NCBI RefSeq assembly: GCF_000429505.1
Contig: NZ_AUBZ01000018.1
Location: 45,044 to 109,043 of the forward strand
Origin: Aliagarivorans taiwanensis DSM 22990
GTDB lineage: Bacteria > Pseudomonadota > Gammaproteobacteria > Enterobacterales > Celerinatantimonadaceae
Direction: 5' to 3'
Length of the DNA: 64,000 nucleotides
The notes beneath the pieces are model-generated. The model made no database searches. It saw only the letters and a program-made list of their open reading frames with translations, and was not told the origin of the DNA. Position 1 is the first letter of the stretch; each line of letters begins with the position of its first letter. The position numbers and the translations under genes are program-made. This document shows positions 1-8,152 of this stretch, piece by piece.

Positions 1-2
1 GC

Positions 3-887
3 TCTACTCGGGATATCAGCGCTCAAGTTAACTGGATCTCCTCTGCAACACAGGTGGCAACGGTTAGTACTAGCGGAGTCGTGACCGGCGAGAGCGCGGG
101 TAGTACAACATTACTGGCCTCACTAGATGGAGTCTCGAGCAACACGTATACCCTCACGGTGACTCAGGCAACTCTAGAGTCCATCGCGATTAATACCTCA
201 GCCAGTTATGCTGAGGTCGGCACGACTATCAGCTTTGCCGCGGAAGGCACGTACAGTGATGGCAATATATTGGATATTACTAACTTAGTTTTCTGGAGCA
301 GTTCGCAAAGCAGCGTGTTAACGGTCGACGCTTCTGGAACGGCTAGGGCCGTGCGCTCAGGCCTTAGTGATGTATCGGCTTCTTTGGCGGGCTTGAGCTC
401 TAACTCTATTACTATCACTGTCGATGCATTAGGGGTGATGAATGTAGGTGTGGGTTGGAGTATCGAAGATGGTGAGAGCTGCCTGACCGATGGTAACAAA
501 GACACTTCTTATGGCACTGACTGTTTGGCAATGAGCCTCTCAGCAGGCGCTGACAATAGTTGGGGCTTCGTAGCTGAAGACACCTATTTCGACTACAACT
601 TTGGCACGCCTACAGCGCTAGATACAATTACCTTCTTTGGTTATTGGCGACTCAACCGAGCCAACGCTCTGGGTACGTGGCGTGTACTGGCCTGCACCAA
701 TCCGGCTTGTAGCAACTTAACCCCTATCAGCGGCAACTTCGGATTGCGTACTAATGAGGGTATTGCGATCACCGATCCTACCCCGTATCAGTATATTCGT
801 TTTGAGTATGTATCGGGGCCGGTATCTAGTTTGGTTGGTGGTAGCGGCGCGGGTGTGCTGCGTGAGATGGAGTGGACATCACCATAA
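3..887 (+). CDS. Ig-like (BIG2) repeat surface protein, 3' part
   Basis: The reading frame is open from base 3 and the true start lies left of the window, so this is only the C-terminal part (about 294 residues). It shows at least two bacterial Ig-like group 2 type modules, recognisable by recurring W-x-S-S....V-x-T-V-x-x-x-G...A spacing and by segments ending in ITVDA or LTVTQ. The last 150 residues form a separate Cys-containing domain (Cys pairs around CLTDGNKDTSYGTDCL and CTNPAC) that ends YIRFEYVSGPVS...LREMEW, which resembles a discoidin/F5-8C-like carbohydrate-binding fold. It is probably secreted or surface-anchored and adhesive. This is a family-level inference; the ligand is unknown. 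The domain boundaries are approximate. Confidence 0.75.
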   Translation, partial: STRDISAQVNWISSATQVATVSTSGVVTGESAGSTTLLASLDGVSSNTYTLTVTQATLESIAINTSASYAEVGTTISFAAEGTYSDGNILDITNLVFWSSSQSSVLTVDASGTARAVRSGLSDVSASLAGLSSNSITITVDALGVMNVGVGWSIEDGESCLTDGNKDTSYGTDCLAMSLSAGADNSWGFVAEDTYFDYNFGTPTALDTITFFGYWRLNRANALGTWRVLACTNPACSNLTPISGNFGLRTNEGIAITDPTPYQYIRFEYVSGPVSSLVGGSGAGVLREMEWTSP

Positions 888-1008
888 CAGGTGATTGCAA
901 GATTAGCGTTTGTCGCGTTATCGAGAAGTGGGTTGGCAGATCAGTGGGAACATGCTTTTGCTATAGGGGCTATGAGATAGGTCGTAACTTTTAAGTATCA
1001 GTAGTAAA

Positions 1009-1036
1009 AGTTCATTAAAACAGTTTTTAATGAACT
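1009..1036. repeat. 12-bp inverted repeat between convergent genes
   Basis: AGTTCATTAAAA (1009-1020) pairs perfectly with TTTTAATGAACT (1025-1036) across a 4-nt loop. It lies between two convergent genes, so a bidirectional terminator is possible. The stem is AT-rich and lacks a clean T-tract beyond its own bases. The remainder of the 888-1139 gap shows nothing else that I recognise. Confidence 0.4.
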
Positions 1037-1139
1037 AGAATCGGCTGGGATTAGTTGACCACTACAGTTCGAACCTTTCATAGAGCGGTGGCTTGAAAGT
1101 GGTATCGAGAATTAGAGCTGACCAAAACAGGTGCGGTCA

Positions 1140-1574
1140 CTAGTACGCGTTGAAGAGAGTGAGCTTGCCGTCTTTATCGAAGCTCACCACATCAAAATCG
1201 CGATAGACCTCGCCCGGTGCAGCCATGCCCGGGCTGTGCATTGGCATCCCCGGGGCGCTTAGCCCGGCGATATGCTCGGGCCGTTCTGCCAGCAAACGCT
1301 TGATGTCGGCGACTGGTACATGCCCCTCTATCAAATAGCCGTCGATAATCGCGCTATGACAAGACAGTGCCTGAGGCGGCAGTCCGTGAGCGCGGCGCAC
1401 CTCGCTCCAGTCGCGCTCGGTTTGCACCTTCACCTGATAGCCCTTGCCCTCCAAGATATCGGCCCACTCTTGGCAGCAGCCGCAGCTGGGTGATTTGTAG
1501 AGAAGCACTTCAGTCGCGACGCTAGAAAATGAGAACGCGGCAGCCAACAAGGCTGCGCTGAATCGGATTACCAT
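1140..1574 (-). CDS. DUF411 family periplasmic metal-binding protein
   Basis: This is a 144-residue protein with an N-terminal signal peptide (hydrophobic ALLAAAFSFSSVA followed by the mature start). The mature domain carries the DUF411 hallmarks: a CGCC motif following a YKSPS segment, the GLPPQALSCHSA stretch, GHVP, and a C-terminal GMPMHSPGM methionine/histidine motif typical of copper-handling proteins. I chose ATG 1574 over the upstream TTG at 1604 because an AAGAGG ribosome-binding site sits about 9 nt upstream and the signal peptide then begins properly. The role is probably copper binding or copper resistance in the periplasm, by family knowledge; no copper-export gene lies next to it. 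It stands alone as a single-gene unit. Confidence 0.8.
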   Translation of the reverse strand: MVIRFSAALLAAAFSFSSVATEVLLYKSPSCGCCQEWADILEGKGYQVKVQTERDWSEVRRAHGLPPQALSCHSAIIDGYLIEGHVPVADIKRLLAERPEHIAGLSAPGMPMHSPGMAAPGEVYRDFDVVSFDKDGKLTLFNAY

Positions 1575-1708
1575 GGAGGGATGCCTCTTGGGTTTTTTCG
1601 TCAAGTTGTTGAATTAAAAGTAAGTAGCAACGGGGAAAAATACAAGAAACGTGCATAAAGGCGATATGTTGAGGCTGTGGGGGAAGTCGCAATTGCAGGA
1701 GAATGAGC

Positions 1709-1734
1709 GCGCTGAGCCAAGGTTGACTCAGCGC
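1709..1734 (-). terminator. Hairpin downstream of tpa
   Basis: GCGCTGAG (1709-1716) and CTCAGCGC (1727-1734) form a perfect 8-bp stem with a 10-nt loop, starting 9 nt past the stop codon of the aminotransferase. No strong T-tract follows, so termination is inferred from position and stem stability only. Confidence 0.45.
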
Positions 1735-1742
1735 AGCGAGGC

Positions 1743-3134
1743 TTAGGCCAGCTCGCTAAATACCTCATCCAGGGTATCGATGATAAAGTCTGCTTCCTGC
1801 TCTGTTAGCGTCAGGATCGGGCACAGGCACAGGGTGTTGTTAAAGAAGGTGAACGAGCGGTTGGTGCGCCCGATAATCAGCCCCTTTTGCATGCATTTCG
1901 CCGCCACCTGAGCACTTACCGTTTCTGCCACTGGCGTTTTGGCGGCCAGGTCGCTAACCAGCTCTAGCCCCAGCAACAAGCCTTTGCCGCGTACATCGCC
2001 AATCAGCGCATGGCGCTTTTGCAGATCCTGCAGGCCTTGTAGCAAGTAGTCGCCCATCTGGGCGCTGTTCTCAACCAGCTTCTCGTCTTCCAGAATACGC
2101 AGGTTCTCTAGCGCTGCCGCAGGGCCTGCGGTACAGCCACCAAAGGTGGAGATATCGCGGAAGTAGGCATCACGGTCGCGCGGCTCGGCAATAAACTCTT
2201 CGAAGATCTCTTCGGTAGTGACTACACAGGAGATGGCGGCGTAGCTCGAAGCCACCCCTTTAGCCAAGGTGACAATATCGGGCTTGATGCCGTAGTGCTG
2301 GTAGCCAAACCACTTGCCGGTGCGGCCAAGGCCACACACCACCTCATCGATATGCAGCAGCACCTGATACTTCTTACAGATGGCTTGGATCTCCTGCCAG
2401 TAGCCCTCGGGTGGGGTAATCACCCCACCACCGGCGGTGATTGGCTCAAGGATCACCGCGCCGACGGTATCGGGGCCTTCGCGCAGGATGGCTTTCTCCA
2501 GCTCTTTAGCGGCCAGGATGCCGTAGTTGTCCACGTCGCCAAACTGGCTGCGGTACTCGCAGCAGTGCGGAAATTCCACAAAGCCCGGGGCGAAGGGGCC
2601 GTATTGCTTGCGGCGTTCTTCCTGGCCGGTGGCACTGAGAGTGCCAATAGTGGAGCCGTGGTAGTCGCGCTCGCGATATAAAATCTTATGCTTTTTGCCG
2701 CCGTATTTGAGGTGGGCAATCTGGCGAACAATCTTAAAGGCCTTCTCGTTCGCCTCGGAGCCCGAGCTGGCGTAGTAGACCCGGCTCATTCCCGGCATCT
2801 TCTCCAGCAGCTTCTCGGCAAACTCGGCGGCGGGCAGAGTGCCTGCGGTGCCAGCGAAAAAGTTAAGTTGGGTGAGCTGCTCGCTGATGGCTTTGGAGAT
2901 CGACTCGCGGCCATAGCCCACATTGACACACCAGACACCGCCTGCGGAGGCATCCAGATAGCATTTACCGTTTATATCCCACACCTTTGAGCCTTCGCCG
3001 CGCACCATCATCATTGGGTCTTGGTTTTGATAGACGCTGTGCTGGCTTAGGTGGTGCCAAACATTGGCGCGATCTTGCTCTACTGCCTGGCTGATCTGTT
3101 TCTTGCTTTGTACCGCGGGTTCGAAAGAGGCCAT
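1743..3134 (-). CDS. tpa: Taurine--pyruvate aminotransferase
   Basis: This class III, PLP-dependent aminotransferase has 463 residues. It matches the taurine:pyruvate aminotransferase pattern along its whole length: VWHHLSQHSVY at the start, WDINGKCYLDASAGGVW, NFFAGTAG, YYASSGSEANEKAF, RERDYHGSTIGTLSA, the LHIDEVVCGLGRTG block with the PLP-contacting Asp, and TLAKGVASSYAAIS with the Schiff-base Lys. It would convert taurine plus pyruvate to sulfoacetaldehyde plus alanine. ATG 3134 is preferred to ATG 3155 because AAGGAG lies 7 nt upstream. A TauE-type exporter is divergent to it, and tauABC and ald occur elsewhere in the window, which fits taurine dissimilation. Another omega-amino acid could be the true substrate, but taurine is the best reading. 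Confidence 0.85.
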   Translation of the reverse strand: MASFEPAVQSKKQISQAVEQDRANVWHHLSQHSVYQNQDPMMMVRGEGSKVWDINGKCYLDASAGGVWCVNVGYGRESISKAISEQLTQLNFFAGTAGTLPAAEFAEKLLEKMPGMSRVYYASSGSEANEKAFKIVRQIAHLKYGGKKHKILYRERDYHGSTIGTLSATGQEERRKQYGPFAPGFVEFPHCCEYRSQFGDVDNYGILAAKELEKAILREGPDTVGAVILEPITAGGGVITPPEGYWQEIQAICKKYQVLLHIDEVVCGLGRTGKWFGYQHYGIKPDIVTLAKGVASSYAAISCVVTTEEIFEEFIAEPRDRDAYFRDISTFGGCTAGPAAALENLRILEDEKLVENSAQMGDYLLQGLQDLQKRHALIGDVRGKGLLLGLELVSDLAAKTPVAETVSAQVAAKCMQKGLIIGRTNRSFTFFNNTLCLCPILTLTEQEADFIIDTLDEVFSELA

Positions 3135-3231
3135 CTCGCTACTCCTTGAAATCATGTTGCTCTTGGCGTTATTCCCTTATCTCGACCTTACCCCTGCTGC
3201 AAAAACGGGCTTAGCGCCAGTAATTTGAATC

Positions 3232-3284
3232 AATGGAGCCAGCGCGATGTGGTTGCCAAAAGTGGCTGCAAAATCTGGCTCCAT
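3232..3284. promoter_or_regulatory. Spaced inverted repeat between tpa and tauE, candidate operator
   Basis: ATGGAGCCAG (3233-3242) is perfectly inverted as CTGGCTCCAT (3275-3284) with 32 bp between the arms, in the divergent promoter region of tpa and the TauE-like gene. The spacing of about four helical turns and the CTGG...CC core suggest a looping regulator such as the MocR-type TauR found at 32.8 kb. The regulator assignment is an inference. Confidence 0.4.
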
Positions 3285-3382
3285 GCAAATTGGGATCTGG
3301 TGCTAAATGGCTATGCGGCCTTCCCCGACAATGCCACTAACAAAGAAAGATAAACCTGCGTGAAGCAGTCGGGAGATAGTGC

Positions 3383-4114
3383 GTGAACGAGTTGTTAGTG
3401 GCCTTGCCATTGGTGTTTTTGGCGGCGCTAGTGCGCGGCTATACCGGCTTTGGCTATGCGGCCATTGCCATTGTCGGGATGAATATCTACTTCTCGCCCC
3501 AGCAAAGTATTCCAGTGGTGTTGGCCTTGGATGTGCTGTGCAGCCTAAGCCTGCTCAAAGCCGCTCTGAAGGATGTGGATCTTGCCACGCTAAAGCTGCT
3601 CGGCTTGGGCAGCTTACTGGGGATCCCGGTGGGCTTTAGCCTGCTGCTATTGTTGCCCGCGGCCTGGCTGAAATTGTTGATCTGCCTGTCGGTACTCGCT
3701 TTTGCCTGGGCATTGCACAAGGACTGGCGACCGGCCAATGCTGGCAGCCCCAAGATGGCGGTAGGCTTTGGCATGGCCTCGGGGATGGGGACGGCCGGTG
3801 CATCGGTCGGCGGCCCGATGATCGTCTGTTACATGCTGGCCAGCCCGCTTAAGCCGCAAAATCAGCGGGCCACTATGATCCTGTTCTTTATTCTCACCGA
3901 GCTTATCTCGATAGCCGCACTGTTTGGTCAGGGCTTGTTTGGCCAGCAGGAACTTAGCTTGGTCGCCCGCCTGCTACTGCCGACCTTAGTTGGGGTTATG
4001 CTCGGGCAATACCTGTTTGCCCGCCGCCCGCCGGAATCGTTCAAGAACGTTGCGCTACCGGTGATGGTGGCCGTGGCAGTGATTGGCTTGCTGGCGGCGC
4101 TGCGCCAGCTCTAA
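3383..4114 (+). CDS. tauE: TauE/SafE-family sulfite exporter-like membrane protein
   Basis: This 243-residue protein is almost entirely hydrophobic, with seven or eight predicted membrane segments. It starts at a GTG with a GGGAG Shine-Dalgarno about 8 nt upstream. The two half-repeats typical of the TauE/SafE (DUF81) family are visible: RGYTGFGYAAIAIVG near residue 19 and GMGTAGASVGGPMIVCY near residue 133. The family is linked to export of sulfite or related organosulfonates from the cytoplasm. Its position divergent to tpa, whose product leads to sulfite release, supports a sulfite-export role during taurine use. The function is inferred from family and context. It converges on the hydantoinase gene with only 25 bp between stops. 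Confidence 0.75.
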   Translation: MNELLVALPLVFLAALVRGYTGFGYAAIAIVGMNIYFSPQQSIPVVLALDVLCSLSLLKAALKDVDLATLKLLGLGSLLGIPVGFSLLLLLPAAWLKLLICLSVLAFAWALHKDWRPANAGSPKMAVGFGMASGMGTAGASVGGPMIVCYMLASPLKPQNQRATMILFFILTELISIAALFGQGLFGQQELSLVARLLLPTLVGVMLGQYLFARRPPESFKNVALPVMVAVAVIGLLAALRQL

Positions 4115-4139
4115 AAGCCAGCTCTAACAGAGTGTGGCC

Positions 4140-5519
4140 TTACAACTTAGCCAAGCTGCGTGCGATATAGCGGCCTCGTCCTGCTTGCGCGTGCAGCTCA
4201 CCGCCTTCCACAATCACCTCGCCGCGAGCAATGGTGTACTCGGGGAAGCCGTTACACTCCATGCCCGCGTAAGGCGTAAACCCCGCTTTTGAGTGCTCCA
4301 TATTGGCCTGGATAGTCTCTGAGGTGCTGGGGTCGATAATCACGATATCCGCATCAAAGCCCGGCTTAATGGCCCCCTTGTTGGTTAGGCCAAATAGCTG
4401 GGCGGGTCGGGTACATAGCAGCTCGACCAGCTTGTTGATGGTGATACGCCCTTGGGATACGCCTTCTGAGAACATCAGCGGCAAGCGGGTTTCGACACCC
4501 GGTAGGCCGTTGGGGCAGCGATTGATATCGCCAAGCCCGAGCCGTTTTTGTGCGCGGGTAAAGGCGCAGTGGTCGGTGGCGACGGTATCGATGCTTCCAT
4601 CCTGCAGGCCTTGCCAAAGCTGGGCTTGGTGGTGCTTCTCTCGAAGTGGTGGCGACAAGATGTGGCACAGTCCATCCTCGATATTGGGCTGGCGGTAGCG
4701 CTCATCACTGAGAAACAGATACTGGGGGCAGGTTTCCACATACACGTGGCGCTGCTTTTGCCGAGCTAGCCGCAGGTAGTCTAGCCCGAGCCCGTTAGAT
4801 AGGTGCACGATGTACAGCGGCGCTTCATCGGCCAACTTGGCCAGATTAAGCATCCGGGTGATGGCCTCGGTTTCACACTCTGCAGGGCGACTCAAGGCAT
4901 GGGCGATGGGCAGGTGCATCATCTCGGAGCGTTGTAGCTGCTCTTTGTTGAGGCGAATGACATCATCGTTCTCGGGATGCACGCAGGTAATAGCGCCCAA
5001 GCTACCCAGCCGCTTTAAGGCGCGCAGCGCGTCGTAATCGCTGAGTTTGTAGCCGTAGGTCAGGTACAACTTAAAGCTGCTTACCCCCTTGGCTATCATC
5101 TCGGGCATCTCATTGAGGATCTGCTCATCCACATGCTGGATGGTGCCATGGAAGCCATAGTCAATCACCGCCTGTGCGCTGGCCCACTGATGGTAGACCT
5201 CAAGCTGGTGCATCAGCGAGCAGCCAGCCGGGCCAAAGCCCATATGGTCGACGATGGCGGTGGTGCCGCCAAATGCTGCAGCCACGGTGCCGCTGTAAAA
5301 GTCGTCACAGCTTTGGCAAAAGCCCATATCGATGTTCATATGGGTGTGCACATCCACGGCACCGGGGATCACCACCTTGCCCGTCGCTTCGATGACTCGC
5401 TCAGCCGAGGTGCTTAGGTGAACGCCAACCGCCTGAATCACGCCCTTTTCAATGAATATGTCGGCTAGCTGAGAGCTGTCGGCATTGGCGATATTGGCGT
5501 TGCGAATCAGTAATGACAA
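4140..5519 (-). CDS. hyuA: D-hydantoinase / dihydropyrimidinase
   Basis: This 459-residue cyclic amidohydrolase carries the binuclear metal centre of the family. Visible are VDVHTHMN (the His-x-His pair), the SSFKLYLTY segment with the Lys that is carboxylated in this family, CVHPEN, YIVHLSN and the DTVATDHCAF Asp near residue 315. It opens hydantoin or dihydropyrimidine rings to N-carbamoyl amino acids in the cytoplasm. The start is TTG with AAGGAG about 7 nt upstream. It is the last gene of the minus-strand run that also encodes an NCS1 permease and both D- and L-carbamoylases, which together make a complete hydantoin-to-amino-acid route. E. coli hyuA (D-phenylhydantoinase) next to ygeX-ygeY is a comparable grouping. 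The exact substrate is unknown. Confidence 0.85.
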   Translation of the reverse strand: MSLLIRNANIANADSSQLADIFIEKGVIQAVGVHLSTSAERVIEATGKVVIPGAVDVHTHMNIDMGFCQSCDDFYSGTVAAAFGGTTAIVDHMGFGPAGCSLMHQLEVYHQWASAQAVIDYGFHGTIQHVDEQILNEMPEMIAKGVSSFKLYLTYGYKLSDYDALRALKRLGSLGAITCVHPENDDVIRLNKEQLQRSEMMHLPIAHALSRPAECETEAITRMLNLAKLADEAPLYIVHLSNGLGLDYLRLARQKQRHVYVETCPQYLFLSDERYRQPNIEDGLCHILSPPLREKHHQAQLWQGLQDGSIDTVATDHCAFTRAQKRLGLGDINRCPNGLPGVETRLPLMFSEGVSQGRITINKLVELLCTRPAQLFGLTNKGAIKPGFDADIVIIDPSTSETIQANMEHSKAGFTPYAGMECNGFPEYTIARGEVIVEGGELHAQAGRGRYIARSLAKL

Positions 5520-5540
5520 AACGGGCTCCTTAGCACTCGG

Positions 5541-6983
5541 TTAAGACTTGTCGCGTTGCAACAGCAATGTGATGGCGAAGCTCATCAGCGCGCCAATCAC
5601 GTAGGAGTTATCGAAGATAAACCGCAGCACCGGCACAAACTGGGATAACAGGCAGACCAGGGTGGTCCCCACCAATACACCAAAGGCTTGGCCGTTTACC
5701 CCGTTTCGGTAGTAGTACTTACCGCCGTTGGTCTTGTACAGGTCGACCATATCCACCTGGGTTTTCAGGCTAAACCAGTACACCGCAATATAGATACCGG
5801 CCATCGGACCCAAGAACGCTGCCAGATTACCAAGCACCACAAAGATGTAGTTATCCGGGTTATCGAGTACCGCCCAAGGCTGTGTCAGCAGGGCCAATGC
5901 GCCAGCGGCAAGCACCGCGCGCTTGTAGCTAAACTGCTTGGGCATCAGCGAGCTGAACACCATTGAAGGGGGCACCAGGTTGCCAGCAATGTTGGTGGTA
6001 ATGGTGGCGATGATGATAAACACCGAGAAGGTGACGGTGATAAGGGTGGAGTCGAAGCGGGCGATCAACTCCACCGGATTCCAGATGGTTTCGCCAAAGG
6101 CCAAGTAAGAACCATTGGTACCAATCACACCCACCAAGCAGATGAACAGGGTCATCAGCGGAGCAGCGGTTAGCTGTCCCCACACCTGTGCGCCTTGCGA
6201 TTTGGCGTGGCGGGTAAAGTCGCTGGTGTTAAGTGCCAAGGTGCCATCAAAGGCAATCATCGCCGATAGTGCTGGGAAGAACAGCAGCCAGAAGCTTGCG
6301 CCAGTATCAAACTCTTGGCTTACCGAGAACAGCGTATCCAAGCTGTAATCGGCTACCCCCAAGGACCACCAAACCACTGCGCAGCTTAGGAACACCAGAA
6401 TCGGGGCGGTGAAGTTCTGCAGCACCTTAATGCCGTTGGCGCCTTTTAGGGCGATGTACAGGTTTCCGGCAAAGAACAATAAGAAGCCAAGCGCGTTGCC
6501 ATAGGCAAAGCCCTCCCAGGCGCTGCCGAGCAGGCCGCTAAGCACGGTGTTTACTGCCTGACCGCCAATCCAACATTGCACGCCAAACCAAAAGCAGCCG
6601 AGCAAGGCGCGGATCATCGTTGGAACGATATTGCCGATGGGGCCGAATACCAACTTAGAGAGCATGGTAAACGAGCCACCATAGCGGGTGCCGAAATGGC
6701 CCAGCAGTACTGCGGGGATCATCACCAATGCATGGCCAAGAACCACCACGAATATCGCTTGCCACCAGTTCATGCCCTTGGCAATCAGGCCAGAGGCGAG
6801 CATATAGACTGGGATGGAAATCATGATGCCCAGCCACAGGGTGAAGTAGTTTATTCCTGACCAAGAGCGCTCGGCGGAAGGGATGGGCGCAGAATCGCTG
6901 CTGTAGCAATTCTCACTGCGGTTGATCTGCTCTAAATCAGCGGCGCTGAGATGGCAAATTGTGTTGTCTAGTAGCTTACTCAT
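5541..6983 (-). CDS. NCS1-family permease (hydantoin/allantoin/cytosine type)
   Basis: This 480-residue transporter has about twelve hydrophobic segments and the NCS1 N-terminal signature (SAERSWSGINYFTLWLGI near residue 36, followed by GLIAKGMNWWQAIFVV). The RYGGSFTMLSK and GCFWFGVQCWIGGQAV stretches are those that line the substrate site in Mhp1-like members. It probably imports hydantoins or a similar cyclic ureide with Na+ or H+. The coding region ends 21 bp before hyuA, so the two are almost certainly cotranscribed. A gap of about 250 bp separates it from the preceding carbamoylase, which may hold a second promoter. Confidence 0.82.
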   Translation of the reverse strand: MSKLLDNTICHLSAADLEQINRSENCYSSDSAPIPSAERSWSGINYFTLWLGIMISIPVYMLASGLIAKGMNWWQAIFVVVLGHALVMIPAVLLGHFGTRYGGSFTMLSKLVFGPIGNIVPTMIRALLGCFWFGVQCWIGGQAVNTVLSGLLGSAWEGFAYGNALGFLLFFAGNLYIALKGANGIKVLQNFTAPILVFLSCAVVWWSLGVADYSLDTLFSVSQEFDTGASFWLLFFPALSAMIAFDGTLALNTSDFTRHAKSQGAQVWGQLTAAPLMTLFICLVGVIGTNGSYLAFGETIWNPVELIARFDSTLITVTFSVFIIIATITTNIAGNLVPPSMVFSSLMPKQFSYKRAVLAAGALALLTQPWAVLDNPDNYIFVVLGNLAAFLGPMAGIYIAVYWFSLKTQVDMVDLYKTNGGKYYYRNGVNGQAFGVLVGTTLVCLLSQFVPVLRFIFDNSYVIGALMSFAITLLLQRDKS

Positions 6984-7231
6984 ACACTTAATTCTCTTTA
7001 ACTTTCAATAAGGTGTTACTGAAAGTAGAGATACGACTTGGTGCTTGGCCTGGTGTCACTGAGGCGAGGAAGTAGCAATCGTTGACTCTCGGTGCTTGGC
7101 GCCGCTATCCGCAGTTAGCGGGTTCAGGGCGCCTTAATTGTTGTGACGATTCCGTTGTCGTTACTCTACAGGGTTTTGCTCTTCTAGTGCCGCAAATTTG
7201 TCGTTATATTTCTGCTAAGGATCTAATTTAG
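6984..7231 (-). other. Intra-operon gap with stem-loop potential
   Basis: This non-coding gap lies between the D-carbamoylase and NCS1 genes. CCGCTA (7102-7107) pairs with TAGCGG (7116-7121), and GGCGCC occurs on both flanks (7098-7103 and 7128-7133), so alternative nested hairpins are possible. They could act as an attenuator or processing site. No protein-coding sequence is recognised. Confidence 0.35.
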
Positions 7232-8152
7232 CTAGTCTTTTTCTTTAGATATGATGGCGTATTCCTTGGGAGCCCGGTGTAGATCAAAGTTGAAGATATT
7301 CTCTTTGATCTCGCGGGTACGCTCTAAATCGCAGCGCGCGACGATCAGCTCATCGGCCAGTGTGGAGGCTTGGGCGACGATCTCGCCAGTGGGAGCGATA
7401 ATGCAGCTTTGGCCAATCAGGTCGCAGCCCTCTTCCTTGCCCGCTTTAGCACAGGCAACAATCCAGCAGCCGTTTTGATAGGCGGCAGATTGCATCACCA
7501 CATGGTTGTGGAAGTTCTGCAGGTGGTCGTGCTGTGGCACAGGCGGGTAGTGCAGTGGGGTGTTGTAGCCCAGTACAATCATCTCAGCGCCTTGCAATGC
7601 CATTACCCGGTAGGTTTCAGGCCAGCGGCGGTCGTTGCATAGCGCCATGCCTACTTTGCCGCCCATAAAGTCCCAGGTACCAAAGCCGAGGTTGCCCACC
7701 TCGAAGTAGCGTTTTTCCAGATGCTGGAAGGGCCGCCATGGTTCGTGATCGGTATGGCCGGGCAGGTGGATCTTGCGGTACTTGCCAACGATCAGCCCGT
7801 GGTCATCCACCAAGATCGAGGTGTTAAAGCGGCGGGTCTGGCCGTCTTCTTCTGCCAGCTCGGCGTAGCCAAGGTAGAAGCCCACGCCCAAGCGTTCGGC
7901 TGCCTCGAACAGTGGGCGTGTTACGTCGCTCGGCATTTCCCGCTCGTAGTAGCTGTCGAGCTCTTGCTCGTTGTCAAAGTACCAGCGTGGGAAGAAGGTG
8001 GTCAGGGCCAGCTCGGGAAACACCACAAAGTTGCAGCCTTTCTGGCTGGCTTGCTGCAGTAGGGCTAACAGGCGCTCAACCACTTGAGCGCGGCTCTCTT
8101 CACGGGCAATTGGCCCAAGTTGCGCAACCGCAACCTCCAAAATTCTAGACAT
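7232..8152 (-). CDS. hyuC2: N-carbamoyl-D-amino acid hydrolase
   Basis: This 306-residue carbon-nitrogen (nitrilase-superfamily) hydrolase has its catalytic triad in register with the well-studied Agrobacterium D-carbamoylase: Glu47 in VVFPELALTTFF, Lys127 in KYRKIHLPGH and Cys172 in ALCNDRRWPE. It removes the carbamoyl group (as CO2 and ammonia) from N-carbamoyl-D-amino acids. I placed the start at ATG 8152 rather than TTG 8158 because AAGGA sits 8 nt upstream. It overlaps the 3' end of the upstream L-type carbamoylase by 8 bp, indicating translational coupling. Context with hydantoinase and NCS1 permease agrees with the assignment. The symbol is descriptive only. Confidence 0.85.
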   Translation of the reverse strand: MSRILEVAVAQLGPIAREESRAQVVERLLALLQQASQKGCNFVVFPELALTTFFPRWYFDNEQELDSYYEREMPSDVTRPLFEAAERLGVGFYLGYAELAEEDGQTRRFNTSILVDDHGLIVGKYRKIHLPGHTDHEPWRPFQHLEKRYFEVGNLGFGTWDFMGGKVGMALCNDRRWPETYRVMALQGAEMIVLGYNTPLHYPPVPQHDHLQNFHNHVVMQSAAYQNGCWIVACAKAGKEEGCDLIGQSCIIAPTGEIVAQASTLADELIVARCDLERTREIKENIFNFDLHRAPKEYAIISKEKD

